Of a DNA stretch of 64,000 nt, positions 1 through 7,851 are shown piece by piece (positions within the stretch are counted from its first letter, which is position 1; every line of letters begins with the position of its first letter). Origin of the DNA: Microbispora sp. ZYX-F-249 (GTDB lineage Bacteria > Actinomycetota > Actinomycetes > Streptosporangiales > Streptosporangiaceae); the NCBI RefSeq assembly GCF_039649665.1, contig NZ_JBDJAW010000020.1, positions 62,001 through 126,000 of the forward strand, in the 5' to 3' direction. Position numbers and translations under genes: made by a program. The notes under the pieces were generated by a model that was not told the DNA's origin, did not search any database, and saw only the letters and a list, made by a program, of their open reading frames with translations.

Positions 1-951
1 TTCGGCGTGTTCCTGTCGAACATGGTGCTGCGTGACACCACCGAGCACACGGTCCTCGGCGTGACGTTCTCGATCTTCCCCAACGGCACGCTGATCGTGC
101 CGCCGCTCCGGGTGGGCCCGCTCGACCTGCGCGACCCGCGCACGTCCCTGATGACCGCGACCGTGCTGTTCGCGCTGATCGGGGTCGGCCTGGCCGCGCT
201 GCGCGCCGGCGGGTACGGCCGGCGCCTGGCGGCCATGAAGGACAGCCCGGCGGCGGCCGCCATGCTCGGCCAGAACCTGGTGAAGCTGAAGTTCGGCGTG
301 TTCATGCTGTCGGCGGCCATCGCGGGCCTCGGCGGACTGCTGATGGCGAGCGCCGCCGGCTCGGTCTCGGGCGACAACTTCGCCATCATGGCGAGCCTCG
401 CGCTGGTCATGCTCACGGTCGTCGGCGGAATCGGCTACATCAGCGGCGCGCTGTTCGGCGGCCTGATGTCCGGCGTCGGATTCACGATCATGGTGGGCAC
501 GTTCAACGACCTCGCCACCGCACACCCCTCGATGGAGACGATCTACAAGGCGATCGGCCAGCTCCTCGTGGTCGCCACCGCGCTCATCGGCATGGGCGTC
601 GGCAAGAACCCCAGCGGCACCGTCCACGACATCGTGGAGGGCTACCGCGCGCTGCGCGGCGCCAAGGGCCTGCTGGCCGGGGCCGCCGCCGTCGAGACCG
701 CGCTGTACGTCCTGGCGCTGACCGGTGTCGTCGGCAACTGGTGGTTCGCCATCCTGACCGCGTGCCTGGTCATGGCGCTGCCCGTCGCGGGCCGGATGCG
801 GGCGGCCGCGCCCGTCAGGCGGACCCCGCCGGAGCTGGCCGGCGTGGACGAGCCGTACACCGACGAGCTGCGCGAGCGGCTCGACCGTGAGCTGGGGCTG
901 CCCGTCCGCGAGCGCACGGCGAAGGAGGCGAGCGTCCATGCCGTTGCTTGA
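1..951 (+). CDS. livM: Branched-chain amino-acid-type ABC transporter permease (LivM family), 5' end missing
   Basis: The reading frame is open from the first base, so the N-terminus lies outside the window; about 316 residues remain. Hydrophobic segments with the LivM-type motif around 'GRRLAAMKDSPAAA' (the cytoplasmic loop that contacts the ATPases) identify the permease. It is followed immediately by two ATPases of the LivG/LivF pair, overlapping the first by 14 bases. In actinobacterial steroid degraders such transporters often sit beside catabolic genes, so the substrate may be a steroid or a carboxylic acid rather than an amino acid; that is inference. The charged C-terminal tail of about 50 residues after the last membrane segment is longer than usual. 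Confidence 0.85.
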   Translation, partial: FGVFLSNMVLRDTTEHTVLGVTFSIFPNGTLIVPPLRVGPLDLRDPRTSLMTATVLFALIGVGLAALRAGGYGRRLAAMKDSPAAAAMLGQNLVKLKFGVFMLSAAIAGLGGLLMASAAGSVSGDNFAIMASLALVMLTVVGGIGYISGALFGGLMSGVGFTIMVGTFNDLATAHPSMETIYKAIGQLLVVATALIGMGVGKNPSGTVHDIVEGYRALRGAKGLLAGAAAVETALYVLALTGVVGNWWFAILTACLVMALPVAGRMRAAAPVRRTPPELAGVDEPYTDELRERLDRELGLPVRERTAKEASVHAVA

Positions 952-1681
952 GACACGCGGCGTCACCGTGCGCTTCGGCGGCAACACCGCGGTCGACGGG
1001 GTGAGCATCGGCGTCGAGGCCGGGTGCGTCACCGGTCTGATCGGCCCGAACGGCGCCGGGAAGACCACGCTGTTCAACACGGTCACCGGCCTGCAGCGGC
1101 CGGCCGCCGGGCAGGTGCTGCTCCACGGCGCCGACGTCACCCGCCTCGTCCCGGCGAGGCGGGCCCGCCTGGGCCTGGCCCGCACCTTCCAGCGGCTGGA
1201 GCTGTTCCTGTCGCTGTCGGTGCGCGACAACGTCAGGGTGGCCGGGGACGTCCTGCGCGCCACCGGGCGCGAGGTCGACGTCGAGAAGGAGACCGACCGC
1301 ATCCTGGCGCGCACCGGGCTGGAGGACATCGCCCACCTGGAGGTCTCGGCCATCCCGACCGGCCGGGCCCGGGTGGTGGAGGTCGCCAGGGCACTGATGA
1401 CCGCGCCGCGCGTGCTCCTGCTCGACGAGCCCGCCTCGGGCCAGACCGAGCGGGAGACCGAGGCGTTCGCCGCGCTGCTGACCGGCCTCGCCGCCGAGGG
1501 ACTGGCGATCTGCCTGGTCGAGCACGACCTGCCGCTGGTCATGCGGCTGTGCACGACGATCCACGTGCTCGACTACGGCAGGCTCATCGCCTCCGGCACC
1601 CCGAAGGAGATCCGGGAGTCGCCCGAGGTCGTCGCGGCCTACATCGGCACCGAAGAGGTCAATACCGGGGAGGTCGCGTGA
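938..1681 (+). CDS. livG: ABC transporter ATPase, LivG type
   Basis: This is a 247-residue ATPase. Start chosen at the ATG that gives 'MPLLETRGVTVRFGG'; the frame is open further upstream but the family begins here. Walker A is GPNGAGKT near residue 36 and Walker B is VLLLDEPASG. The ABC signature is unusual: where LivG proteins have a recognisable YGxQR/LSGGQ-like string, this one reads 'IPTGRARVVEVARAL', and the D-loop 'ASGQTERET' replaces the common 'AAGLNPxET'. Two half-sites still form with LivF, so activity is likely. It overlaps livM by 14 bases and ends in a GTGA overlap with livF, indicating translational coupling. Confidence 0.88.
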   Translation: MPLLETRGVTVRFGGNTAVDGVSIGVEAGCVTGLIGPNGAGKTTLFNTVTGLQRPAAGQVLLHGADVTRLVPARRARLGLARTFQRLELFLSLSVRDNVRVAGDVLRATGREVDVEKETDRILARTGLEDIAHLEVSAIPTGRARVVEVARALMTAPRVLLLDEPASGQTERETEAFAALLTGLAAEGLAICLVEHDLPLVMRLCTTIHVLDYGRLIASGTPKEIRESPEVVAAYIGTEEVNTGEVA

Positions 1682-2385
1682 GCGGACAGGAGCCGCTGCT
1701 GGAGCTGGCCGGCGCCCGGGCGGCGTACGGGCCGATCCAGGTGCTGCACGGGGTGGACCTGCGGGTCCATCCGGGGTCGGTGGTCGCCCTGCTCGGCCCG
1801 AACGGCGGCGGCAAGTCGACCACGATGAAGGTCTGCGCCGGGCTGCTGCCGCTGACCGGCGGCGAGCTGCGGCTGGCCGGGCGGCGGGTCAACGGCATCA
1901 CCGCCCAGGACGCCGCACGGCTCGGCATCTGCTCGATCCCGGAGGGCAGGGGAGTGTTCGCCAACCTGACCGTGCGGGAGAACCTGTGGGCCGCGACCGG
2001 GACCGGGGCGCGCCTGGCGGACCTGGAGGAGGCCGCCTACACCCGCTTCCCGATCCTCGGGGAGCGCCGCCACCAGCTCGCGGGCTCGCTGTCGGGCGGC
2101 CAGCAGCAGATGCTCGCGCTGTCGCGCGCGCTCGGCACGGATCCGGTGATCCTGCTGCTCGACGAGCTGTCCATGGGGCTCGCCCCCATGATCGTCACGC
2201 AGATGTACGAGACCGTGGCGCAGCTCGTGGCGGAGGGGTTGTCGGTGCTGGTGGCCGAGCAGTTCGCCCGCGCCGTGCTGCCCATCGCCGACACCGCCGC
2301 CCTGATGCTGCACGGACGCGTCGTCGCGTCCGGCCGCCCCGGCGACATCGAGGACCAACTCTCAAGCAGCTACCTAGGAGGCTGA
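1678..2385 (+). CDS. livF: ABC transporter ATPase, LivF type
   Basis: This 235-residue ATPase starts at a GTG that shares four bases (GTGA) with the livG stop. It has Walker A GPNGGGKS, the canonical signature LSGGQQQ, Walker B VILLLDEL and the LivF-typical 'LSMGLAPMIV'. It pairs with LivG to power the LivM (and an unseen LivH) permease. The signature motif is intact here but degenerate in LivG, so the pair may hydrolyse ATP asymmetrically. Confidence 0.9.
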   Translation: MSGQEPLLELAGARAAYGPIQVLHGVDLRVHPGSVVALLGPNGGGKSTTMKVCAGLLPLTGGELRLAGRRVNGITAQDAARLGICSIPEGRGVFANLTVRENLWAATGTGARLADLEEAAYTRFPILGERRHQLAGSLSGGQQQMLALSRALGTDPVILLLDELSMGLAPMIVTQMYETVAQLVAEGLSVLVAEQFARAVLPIADTAALMLHGRVVASGRPGDIEDQLSSSYLGG

Positions 2386-2388
2386 CCC

Positions 2389-2745
2389 ATGCTGACCGAG
2401 GAACGACGCGAGCGGTTCACATCTGACGTGGCGCGGATGAAGCTGAAGACCGACGGGTCGAAGCACGACGGCGCGGTGCGCGTCGCCGGCGTGCTGCTGA
2501 TGATCGCCGGGGTCGCCGGCGGGCTCGTCGCGTACAACAACTCCCTCACCCAGGACGACCTGCGGGACATCGCCTCCTTCCAGATCCTCGCGACCGCGTG
2601 CGCCGCGGTGACCGTGCTCGGCGCCGCGCTGTACCTCGCCGCGGCGGTGGCGCGCGTGCTGCGGCTGTGGCTGCTGCGCCAGCTTCTGGAGGGCCAGGCG
2701 CACACGGACCGGATCGCCGCCGCCCTGGAGGGACGCGGCGCCTGA
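2389..2745 (+). CDS. Small two-helix membrane protein, function unknown
   Basis: I do not recognise this 118-residue protein. A charged N-terminal stretch of about 30 residues is followed by a hydrophobic helix at about 31-49 (VAGVLLMIAGVAGGLVAY), a short polar loop (NNSLTQDDLRD) and a second helix at about 63-88. The tail 'LLRQLLEGQAHTDRIAAALEG' is amphipathic. An AGGAGG ribosome site sits just before the ATG and the gap from livF is only three bases, so it is the last gene of the transporter operon and may be an accessory subunit. The operon ends in the hairpin at 2763-2802. Confidence 0.75.
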   Translation: MLTEERRERFTSDVARMKLKTDGSKHDGAVRVAGVLLMIAGVAGGLVAYNNSLTQDDLRDIASFQILATACAAVTVLGAALYLAAAVARVLRLWLLRQLLEGQAHTDRIAAALEGRGA

Positions 2746-2762
2746 CCACCGTGTTCTTCCCG

Positions 2763-2802
2763 GTCAGCGGGATTCGCCGGATCGCCGGCGGGTCCCGCTG
2801 AC
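2763..2802 (+). terminator. Strong hairpin ending the liv operon
   Basis: GTCAGCGGGA (2763-2772) pairs perfectly with TCCCGCTGAC (2793-2802). The loop contains a second perfect stem, CGCCGG/CCGGCG, around ATCG, so the whole element folds into a 16-bp stem with one TT/GG bulge. There is no U-tract, which is common for actinomycete terminators. It separates the transporter from the catabolic operon starting at 2844. Confidence 0.75.
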
Positions 2803-2843
2803 TAACGTCTGGACAGCTCGAAGACCGGAGTGGAGGATCCCCA

Positions 2844-4085
2844 ATGACTCAGGAAGCGCCCCGGAAAGCGCCCCCGCCCCCGGAGGCCGCGCAGAACGTT
2901 CCGGACGTGCTCGCCCCGGCCAAGCTCGGGCCCGTGACCCTGCGCAACCGCATCGTCAAGGCGGCCACCTACGAGGGGCTGAGCCGCAAGAGCCTGGTCA
3001 CCGACGAGCTCATCGAGTTCCACGTACGGCACGCCCAGGGCGGCGTCGGCATGACGACCGTGGCCTACTGCGCGGTCGCGCCCGAGGGGCGTACCGACCG
3101 GCGCCAGATCCAGTGGACCCCCGAGGCCCTGCCCGGCCTGCGCAAGCTCACCGACGCCGTGCACGCGGAGGGCGCCGCGGTCGCCGCGCAGATCGGGCAC
3201 GCCGGCCCGGTGGCGAACCCCAAGTCGAACGGGCTGCCCGCGCTCGGCCCCACCCGGCACTTCCACGCCACCACGACGAGCATCACCAAGGCCGCGACCC
3301 GCGACGACCTGCGGCGCATCGTCGCCGCCCACGCCCACGCCGCGACGATGGCGATCGAGGCGGGCTTCGACGCCGTGGAGATCCACCTCGGGCACAACTA
3401 CCTCGCCAGCTCCTTCCTCAGCCCGAAGCTGAACCACCGCAAGGACGAGTACGGCGGCAGCCTGGAGAACCGGGCCCGCCTGTCGAGGGACATCGCCCGC
3501 GCCGTGCGCGACGCGGTCGGCGACCGGATCGCGATCACCGCGAAGCTCAACATGGACGACGGCGTGCCCGGCGGCTTCTGGCTGGACGAGTCCATCAAGG
3601 TCGCCCAGTGGCTGGAGGAGGACGGCTCGCTCGACGCGCTCGAGCTCACGGCCGGCAGCTCGCTGCTCAACCCCATGTACCTGTTCAAGGGCGACGCCCC
3701 GCTGCGCGAGTTCGCCGCGGTGATGAAGCAGCCGGTGAAGCTGGGCGTCCGGCTCGTCGGCAAGCACTTCCTGCGCGCCTACCCCTACAAGGACGCCTAC
3801 CTGCTCGACGACGCCCGGCAGTTCCGCGCCGCGCTCAAGAGCATGCCGCTCATCCTGCTCGGCGGGATCACCAACAAGCAGGTCATGGACCAGGCGATGG
3901 CCGAGGGCTTCCAGTTCGTCGCCATGGCCCGGGCGCTGCTGCGCGAGCCGGACCTGATCAACCGGATCAAGGCCGACGAGAGCGTCAGATCGCTGTGCAT
4001 CCACTGCAACAAGTGCATGACCGCGATCTACGGCGGCACCCATTGCGTGCTTACCGGCCCGATCCCCACACAGCGGAAGGGCTAG
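2844..4085 (+). CDS. Old-yellow-enzyme family NADH:flavin oxidoreductase with a C-terminal cysteine cluster
   Basis: This 413-residue TIM-barrel flavoprotein has the OYE hallmarks 'PVTLRNRIVKAA' for FMN binding near residue 33, 'QIGHAG', 'GFDAVEIHLGHNYLASSFLSPKLN' split over the active-site loop, and 'DEYGGSLENRARL'. A GGAGG ribosome site precedes the ATG. Near the end lies CIHCNKC followed by a fourth Cys nine residues on (CX2CX2CX9C), similar to but tighter than the Fe-S ligand set of 2,4-dienoyl-CoA reductase (CX2CX3CX11C). The FadH NAD(P)-binding domain is absent. It heads the igr-like operon, three bases before the FadD17-like gene, so a steroid enoyl/dienoyl reduction is likely but unproven. 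Confidence 0.8.
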   Translation: MTQEAPRKAPPPPEAAQNVPDVLAPAKLGPVTLRNRIVKAATYEGLSRKSLVTDELIEFHVRHAQGGVGMTTVAYCAVAPEGRTDRRQIQWTPEALPGLRKLTDAVHAEGAAVAAQIGHAGPVANPKSNGLPALGPTRHFHATTTSITKAATRDDLRRIVAAHAHAATMAIEAGFDAVEIHLGHNYLASSFLSPKLNHRKDEYGGSLENRARLSRDIARAVRDAVGDRIAITAKLNMDDGVPGGFWLDESIKVAQWLEEDGSLDALELTAGSSLLNPMYLFKGDAPLREFAAVMKQPVKLGVRLVGKHFLRAYPYKDAYLLDDARQFRAALKSMPLILLGGITNKQVMDQAMAEGFQFVAMARALLREPDLINRIKADESVRSLCIHCNKCMTAIYGGTHCVLTGPIPTQRKG

Positions 4086-4087
4086 CG

Positions 4088-5749
4088 GTGCGCCGGGAGA
4101 CCATCGCCGACCTGCTGCTCGACCGTCTGGGCGACGACCACCCCGGCCTGCGCACCCGCGGGCGCACCTGGACCTGGGACGAGGTGGTGCGGGAGAGCGC
4201 CGCCCGGGCGGCGCTGGCCCGGAGCCTGCGCCGGGAGGGCCCCTTCCACATCGGCGTGTTGCTCGACAACACCCCCGAGTACGTCTTCTGGCTCGGCGCC
4301 GCCGCCCTGGCCGGCGCGACGATCGTCGGGATCAACAGCACCCGCCGCGGCGCCTACCTGGAGCAGGAGGTCAGGCACACCGACCTGCAGCTCGTCGTCA
4401 CCGACGAGGCCGGCCTGAAGCTGCTCGACGGGCTCGACATCGGCGTCCCGCGCGACCGCTTCCTGCTGGTGGACGGCGGCGACTACGCGGGCACGGTCGC
4501 GGCGCACGCCTGCGAGCCGGTCCGCGACCCGCAGATCACCCCGAAGACGCGGATGCTGCTGCTGTTCACCTCGGGCACGACCGGCGCGTCCAAGGCCGCC
4601 GTCTGCTCCCAGGGCCGGCTGACCGGGCTCGGCTACGCCAACTGCGAGAAGTACGACGTGCAGCGGCACGACGTCAGCTATTGCTGCATGCCGCTCTTCC
4701 ACGGCAACGCGCTGATGGCGCTGTGGGCGCCGTCGCTGACCGCCGGGGCGACCGTCGTGCTCGTGCCCAAGTTCTCCGCCTCCGGCTTCCTGCCCGACGT
4801 GCGCTTCTACGGCGTCACGTTCTTCACCTACGTCGGCAAGGCCATCGCGTACGTCCTGGCCCAGCCCGAGCGGCCGGACGACGCCGACACCACCCTCGAC
4901 CACGCCTTCGGCACCGAGGCCTCGCCGGAGGACCAGGCCGAGTTCCTGCGCAGGTTCGGCTGCCGGCTCATCGAGGCGTACGGCTCCAGCGAGGGCGCCG
5001 GAATGATCGAACTCGCCCCGGAGGGACCGGCCTCCGCGCTCGGCCGCCCCGCGCGGCCCGGCGTACGGGTGGTCAACCCCGAGACCCGCGAGACCTGCCC
5101 GCGCGCCGTGCTCGACGCGCACGGCCGGGTGGCCAACGCCGAGGAGGCCATCGGCGAGATCGTGGACGTCGACGGCGCGGCGAGGTTCGAGGGCTACTAC
5201 AAGAACGAGGCGGCCGACGCCGAGCGGGTCAGGCACGGCTGGTACTGGACGGGCGACCTCGGCTACGTCGACGAGGACGGCTACCTCTACTTCGCCGGCC
5301 GGTCGGGCGACTGGATCCGGGTGGACGGCGAGAACATCTCCGCGCTGCTGACCGAGCGGGTGCTGCGCCGGCACCCGCTGATCGTGGCGGCCGGCGTCTT
5401 CGGCGTGCCCGACCCGCGCTCCGGCGACCAGGTCATGGCCGCGATCGAGATCCCCGAGGGCACGTCGTTCGAGGACCTCGGCCTGCCGGAGTTCCTGTCC
5501 GCGCAGGAGGACCTCGGCACCAAGGGCGCGCCACGCTACGTGCGGGTCTCCCACGCGCTGCCGGCGACCGGGTCGAACAAGCTGCGCAAGAAGGAGATGC
5601 AGATGGACGGCTGGCGGACCGCGGACCGGGTCTACCGCTGGGCCGGCCGGGGCGCACCCGAATACAGCCTCATGACCGAACAGGACAAGGCCGCGCTGCG
5701 CGAGGAGTTCGCCGCCAACGGGCGCCTGCGCTTCCTCGGTCAGGCGTGA
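4088..5749 (+). CDS. fadD17: Acyl-CoA synthetase, FadD17-like (sterol side-chain acids)
   Basis: This 553-residue ANL-superfamily ligase starts at a GTG one codon after the reductase stop; the frame is open far upstream in a non-coding reading. The P-loop reads 'LLLFTSGTTGASKAAVCS', and 'MPLFHGNALM', 'KFSAS.FLPDVRFYGVTFFTYVGK', 'AYGSSEG', 'YWTGDLGYVD' and 'GRSGDWIRVDGEN' follow. The 'YVGK', 'GDWIRVDGEN' and 'DLG.K..P.YVRVS..LP' strings match mycobacterial FadD17, which activates steroid side-chain carboxylates. It makes the CoA thioester used by the downstream ChsE/ChsH/Ltp2 set. The exact substrate chain length is not readable from sequence. Confidence 0.8.
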   Translation: MRRETIADLLLDRLGDDHPGLRTRGRTWTWDEVVRESAARAALARSLRREGPFHIGVLLDNTPEYVFWLGAAALAGATIVGINSTRRGAYLEQEVRHTDLQLVVTDEAGLKLLDGLDIGVPRDRFLLVDGGDYAGTVAAHACEPVRDPQITPKTRMLLLFTSGTTGASKAAVCSQGRLTGLGYANCEKYDVQRHDVSYCCMPLFHGNALMALWAPSLTAGATVVLVPKFSASGFLPDVRFYGVTFFTYVGKAIAYVLAQPERPDDADTTLDHAFGTEASPEDQAEFLRRFGCRLIEAYGSSEGAGMIELAPEGPASALGRPARPGVRVVNPETRETCPRAVLDAHGRVANAEEAIGEIVDVDGAARFEGYYKNEAADAERVRHGWYWTGDLGYVDEDGYLYFAGRSGDWIRVDGENISALLTERVLRRHPLIVAAGVFGVPDPRSGDQVMAAIEIPEGTSFEDLGLPEFLSAQEDLGTKGAPRYVRVSHALPATGSNKLRKKEMQMDGWRTADRVYRWAGRGAPEYSLMTEQDKAALREEFAANGRLRFLGQA

Positions 5750-5761
5750 AGGAGAGCGGAC

Positions 5762-6922
5762 ATGGACCTGCGTGAGAGTCCGGAGCAGCGCGAGCTGCGC
5801 CGGGAGTTGAGGGAGTATTTCGCGGGCCTGCTGCCCGAGGACGAGCGGCGCCGCGTCGGCGAGGAGGGCGTCGGCGGCGCCCGGTTCCGCGAGGTCGTCA
5901 AGCGCCTCGGCGCGGACGGTTGGCTCGGCATCGGCTGGCCGGCCGAGTACGGCGGGCAGGGCCGTTCGATCGAGGACCAGTACGTGTTCTTCGACGAGGT
6001 CCAGCGGGCCGGGCTGCCGTTCCCGTTCGTCACCGTCAACACGGTCGGCCCCACGCTGATGAGCCACGGTTCGCCGGAGCAGAAGCAGCGCTACCTGCCC
6101 GGCATCCTGTCCGGCGACGTCGTCTTCGCGATCGGCTACACCGAGCCCGGCGCGGGCACCGACCTCGCCTCCCTCACGACCCGGGCGGTACGGGACGGCG
6201 ACGAGTGGGTGATCGACGGCAGCAAGATCTTCACCAGCGGCGCCAACACGGCCGACTACGTCTGGCTGGCCTGCCGTACGGACCCGGACGCGCCCAAGCA
6301 CAAGGGCATCACGATCCTGATCGTGCCGACGGACGCGCCCGGCTTCTCCTGGAGCCCCATCCAGGCGGTGGGCGGCATGGTGGTGACCGCCACCTACTAC
6401 AGCGGCGTACGGGTTCCGGCCGATGCGGTCGTCGGCGAGGTGAACGGCGGCTGGCGGCTCATCACCCACCAGCTCAACCACGAGCGGATCGGCCTGGCCG
6501 CGCTCGGCGGCCGGATGATCCAGCTCTGGGAGCAGGTCGTGGACTGGGCGCGGGACAACGGCGCCATCGAGCTGCCGTGGGTCCGGCGGGACCTCGCCCG
6601 CACGTACGCGCGGCTGGAGGCGATGCGGCTGATGAACTGGAAGATGACCGACGCGGTCGCGCGTGACGCGCTGTCGGGCGCGGACGCCGGGGCGGCCAAG
6701 GTCTACGGCACCGAGACCCACATCGACGTGCAGCGCACGCTGTCGGGCATCATCGGCGCGGGCGGCCGGATCCGCCCCGAGTCGCCGGGCGCCGTGCTCG
6801 CCGGGCAGATCGAGCAGCTCTCGCGGCAGGGCATCGTCAACACCTTCGGCGGCGGCGTGAACGAGGTCCTGCGGGACATGGTCGCCACCCAGGGCCTCGG
6901 CCTCCCCCGGGCGGGCCGCTGA
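5762..6922 (+). CDS. chsE2: Acyl-CoA dehydrogenase subunit, ChsE2/FadE29-like
   Basis: The 386 residues match FadE29 in length. Features are 'GIGWPAEYGGQG' near residue 56, 'GYTEPGAGTDLASL' at 125-138, and 'LNHERIGLAALGG', where Glu241 is in the isovaleryl-type position of the catalytic base. In mycobacteria ChsE1 and ChsE2 form an alpha2beta2 dehydrogenase that desaturates the 3-carbon side chain of the C22 steroid-CoA; one subunit supplies the base and the other part of the FAD site. The order here (chsE2-chsH2-chsE1-chsH1-ltp2) interleaves the pairs. The stop and next start share TGATG. Confidence 0.85.
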   Translation: MDLRESPEQRELRRELREYFAGLLPEDERRRVGEEGVGGARFREVVKRLGADGWLGIGWPAEYGGQGRSIEDQYVFFDEVQRAGLPFPFVTVNTVGPTLMSHGSPEQKQRYLPGILSGDVVFAIGYTEPGAGTDLASLTTRAVRDGDEWVIDGSKIFTSGANTADYVWLACRTDPDAPKHKGITILIVPTDAPGFSWSPIQAVGGMVVTATYYSGVRVPADAVVGEVNGGWRLITHQLNHERIGLAALGGRMIQLWEQVVDWARDNGAIELPWVRRDLARTYARLEAMRLMNWKMTDAVARDALSGADAGAAKVYGTETHIDVQRTLSGIIGAGGRIRPESPGAVLAGQIEQLSRQGIVNTFGGGVNEVLRDMVATQGLGLPRAGR

Positions 6923-7851
6923 TGACCGCCTACGAGGACTTCGCCGGGCGGGAGATCGTCCCGCTGCGGGAGGGGCCCGACCCGGTGAACGTGCCCATGA
7001 TCCGGCACTGGGCCGAGGCGATGGGCGACCGCAACCCCGTCTACCTGGACGCCGACGCCGCCCGCGCGACCGGCCGTCCCGGGATCGTCTCGCCCGCGTC
7101 GATGACGCAGGCGTGGACGATGCGCGGCTACGCCGCCACCATGGAGGGCTCGAACGTCGGCGCCGGGGCGCAGGAGCTGAACGCGCTGCTGGACAAGGAC
7201 GGCTACACCTCGGTGGTGGCGACCGACTCGGAGTTCGAGTTCCACCGCGAGCTCGTGGCCGGCGACCGGGTGAGCGTCCGCGAGGTCGTGGAGTCGATCT
7301 CCCCGGAGAAGAACACGGCGCTCGGCGCCGGCAGGTTCGTGACCACGGTCCGCACCTACACCGACCAGGACGGCGAGGTCGTCGCCGTGCAGCGCTGGCG
7401 TCTGCTGCGCTTCAGGCCGAAGGCCCCCGCCGAAACGGGGGAGCCGAAGGCGCTGCGGCCACGCCCCGCGATCAACCGGGACAACGCGTTCTGGTTCGAC
7501 GCGGCGCGTGAGCACCGGCTGGTGATCCAGCGGTGCGGCGGCTGTGGCACGCTGCGCCACCCGCCCGGCCCGTGCTGTCCCCACTGCGGTTCGTTCGAGT
7601 GGGACGCCGCCGGGGCGTCCGGCCGCGGGCGGGTCTACAGCTTCGTGGTCAACCACCACCCCCGCCACCCGGCGTTCGACTATCCGCTGATCGTCGCGGT
7701 CGTGGAGCTCGACGAGGGCACGCGGCTCATCACCAACCTGGTCGGCGTGGAACCCGGAAAGGTCGAGATCGGCATGCCCGTCGTCCTCGACTGGCTGGAC
7801 GCCGATCCCGACCTGTCACTTCCGGTGTTCCGCCCGCAGGAGAACGACTGA
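6922..7851 (+). CDS. chsH2: Steroid enoyl-CoA hydratase subunit with DUF35 domain, ChsH2-like
   Basis: This 309-residue, two-domain protein has an N-terminal MaoC-like hot-dog fold (about 1-165, with 'MGDRNPVYLDADAARATGRPG') and a C-terminal DUF35 module (about 185-305) made of a zinc ribbon, CGGCGT...CCPHC, and an OB-fold ('GRVYSFVVNHH'). This is the ChsH2 architecture: the MaoC half pairs with ChsH1 to hydrate the 17(20)-ene-CoA, and the DUF35 half docks the Ltp2 aldolase. All partners are encoded in the next 3 kb, and both gene junctions overlap. Confidence 0.88.
   Translation: MTAYEDFAGREIVPLREGPDPVNVPMIRHWAEAMGDRNPVYLDADAARATGRPGIVSPASMTQAWTMRGYAATMEGSNVGAGAQELNALLDKDGYTSVVATDSEFEFHRELVAGDRVSVREVVESISPEKNTALGAGRFVTTVRTYTDQDGEVVAVQRWRLLRFRPKAPAETGEPKALRPRPAINRDNAFWFDAAREHRLVIQRCGGCGTLRHPPGPCCPHCGSFEWDAAGASGRGRVYSFVVNHHPRHPAFDYPLIVAVVELDEGTRLITNLVGVEPGKVEIGMPVVLDWLDADPDLSLPVFRPQEND

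Noticed and set aside
4082-6721. Very long minus-strand frame of 879 codons
   Set aside because: It is antisense to the fadD17-like and chsE2 genes, with composition driven by third-position GC and no recognisable domain.
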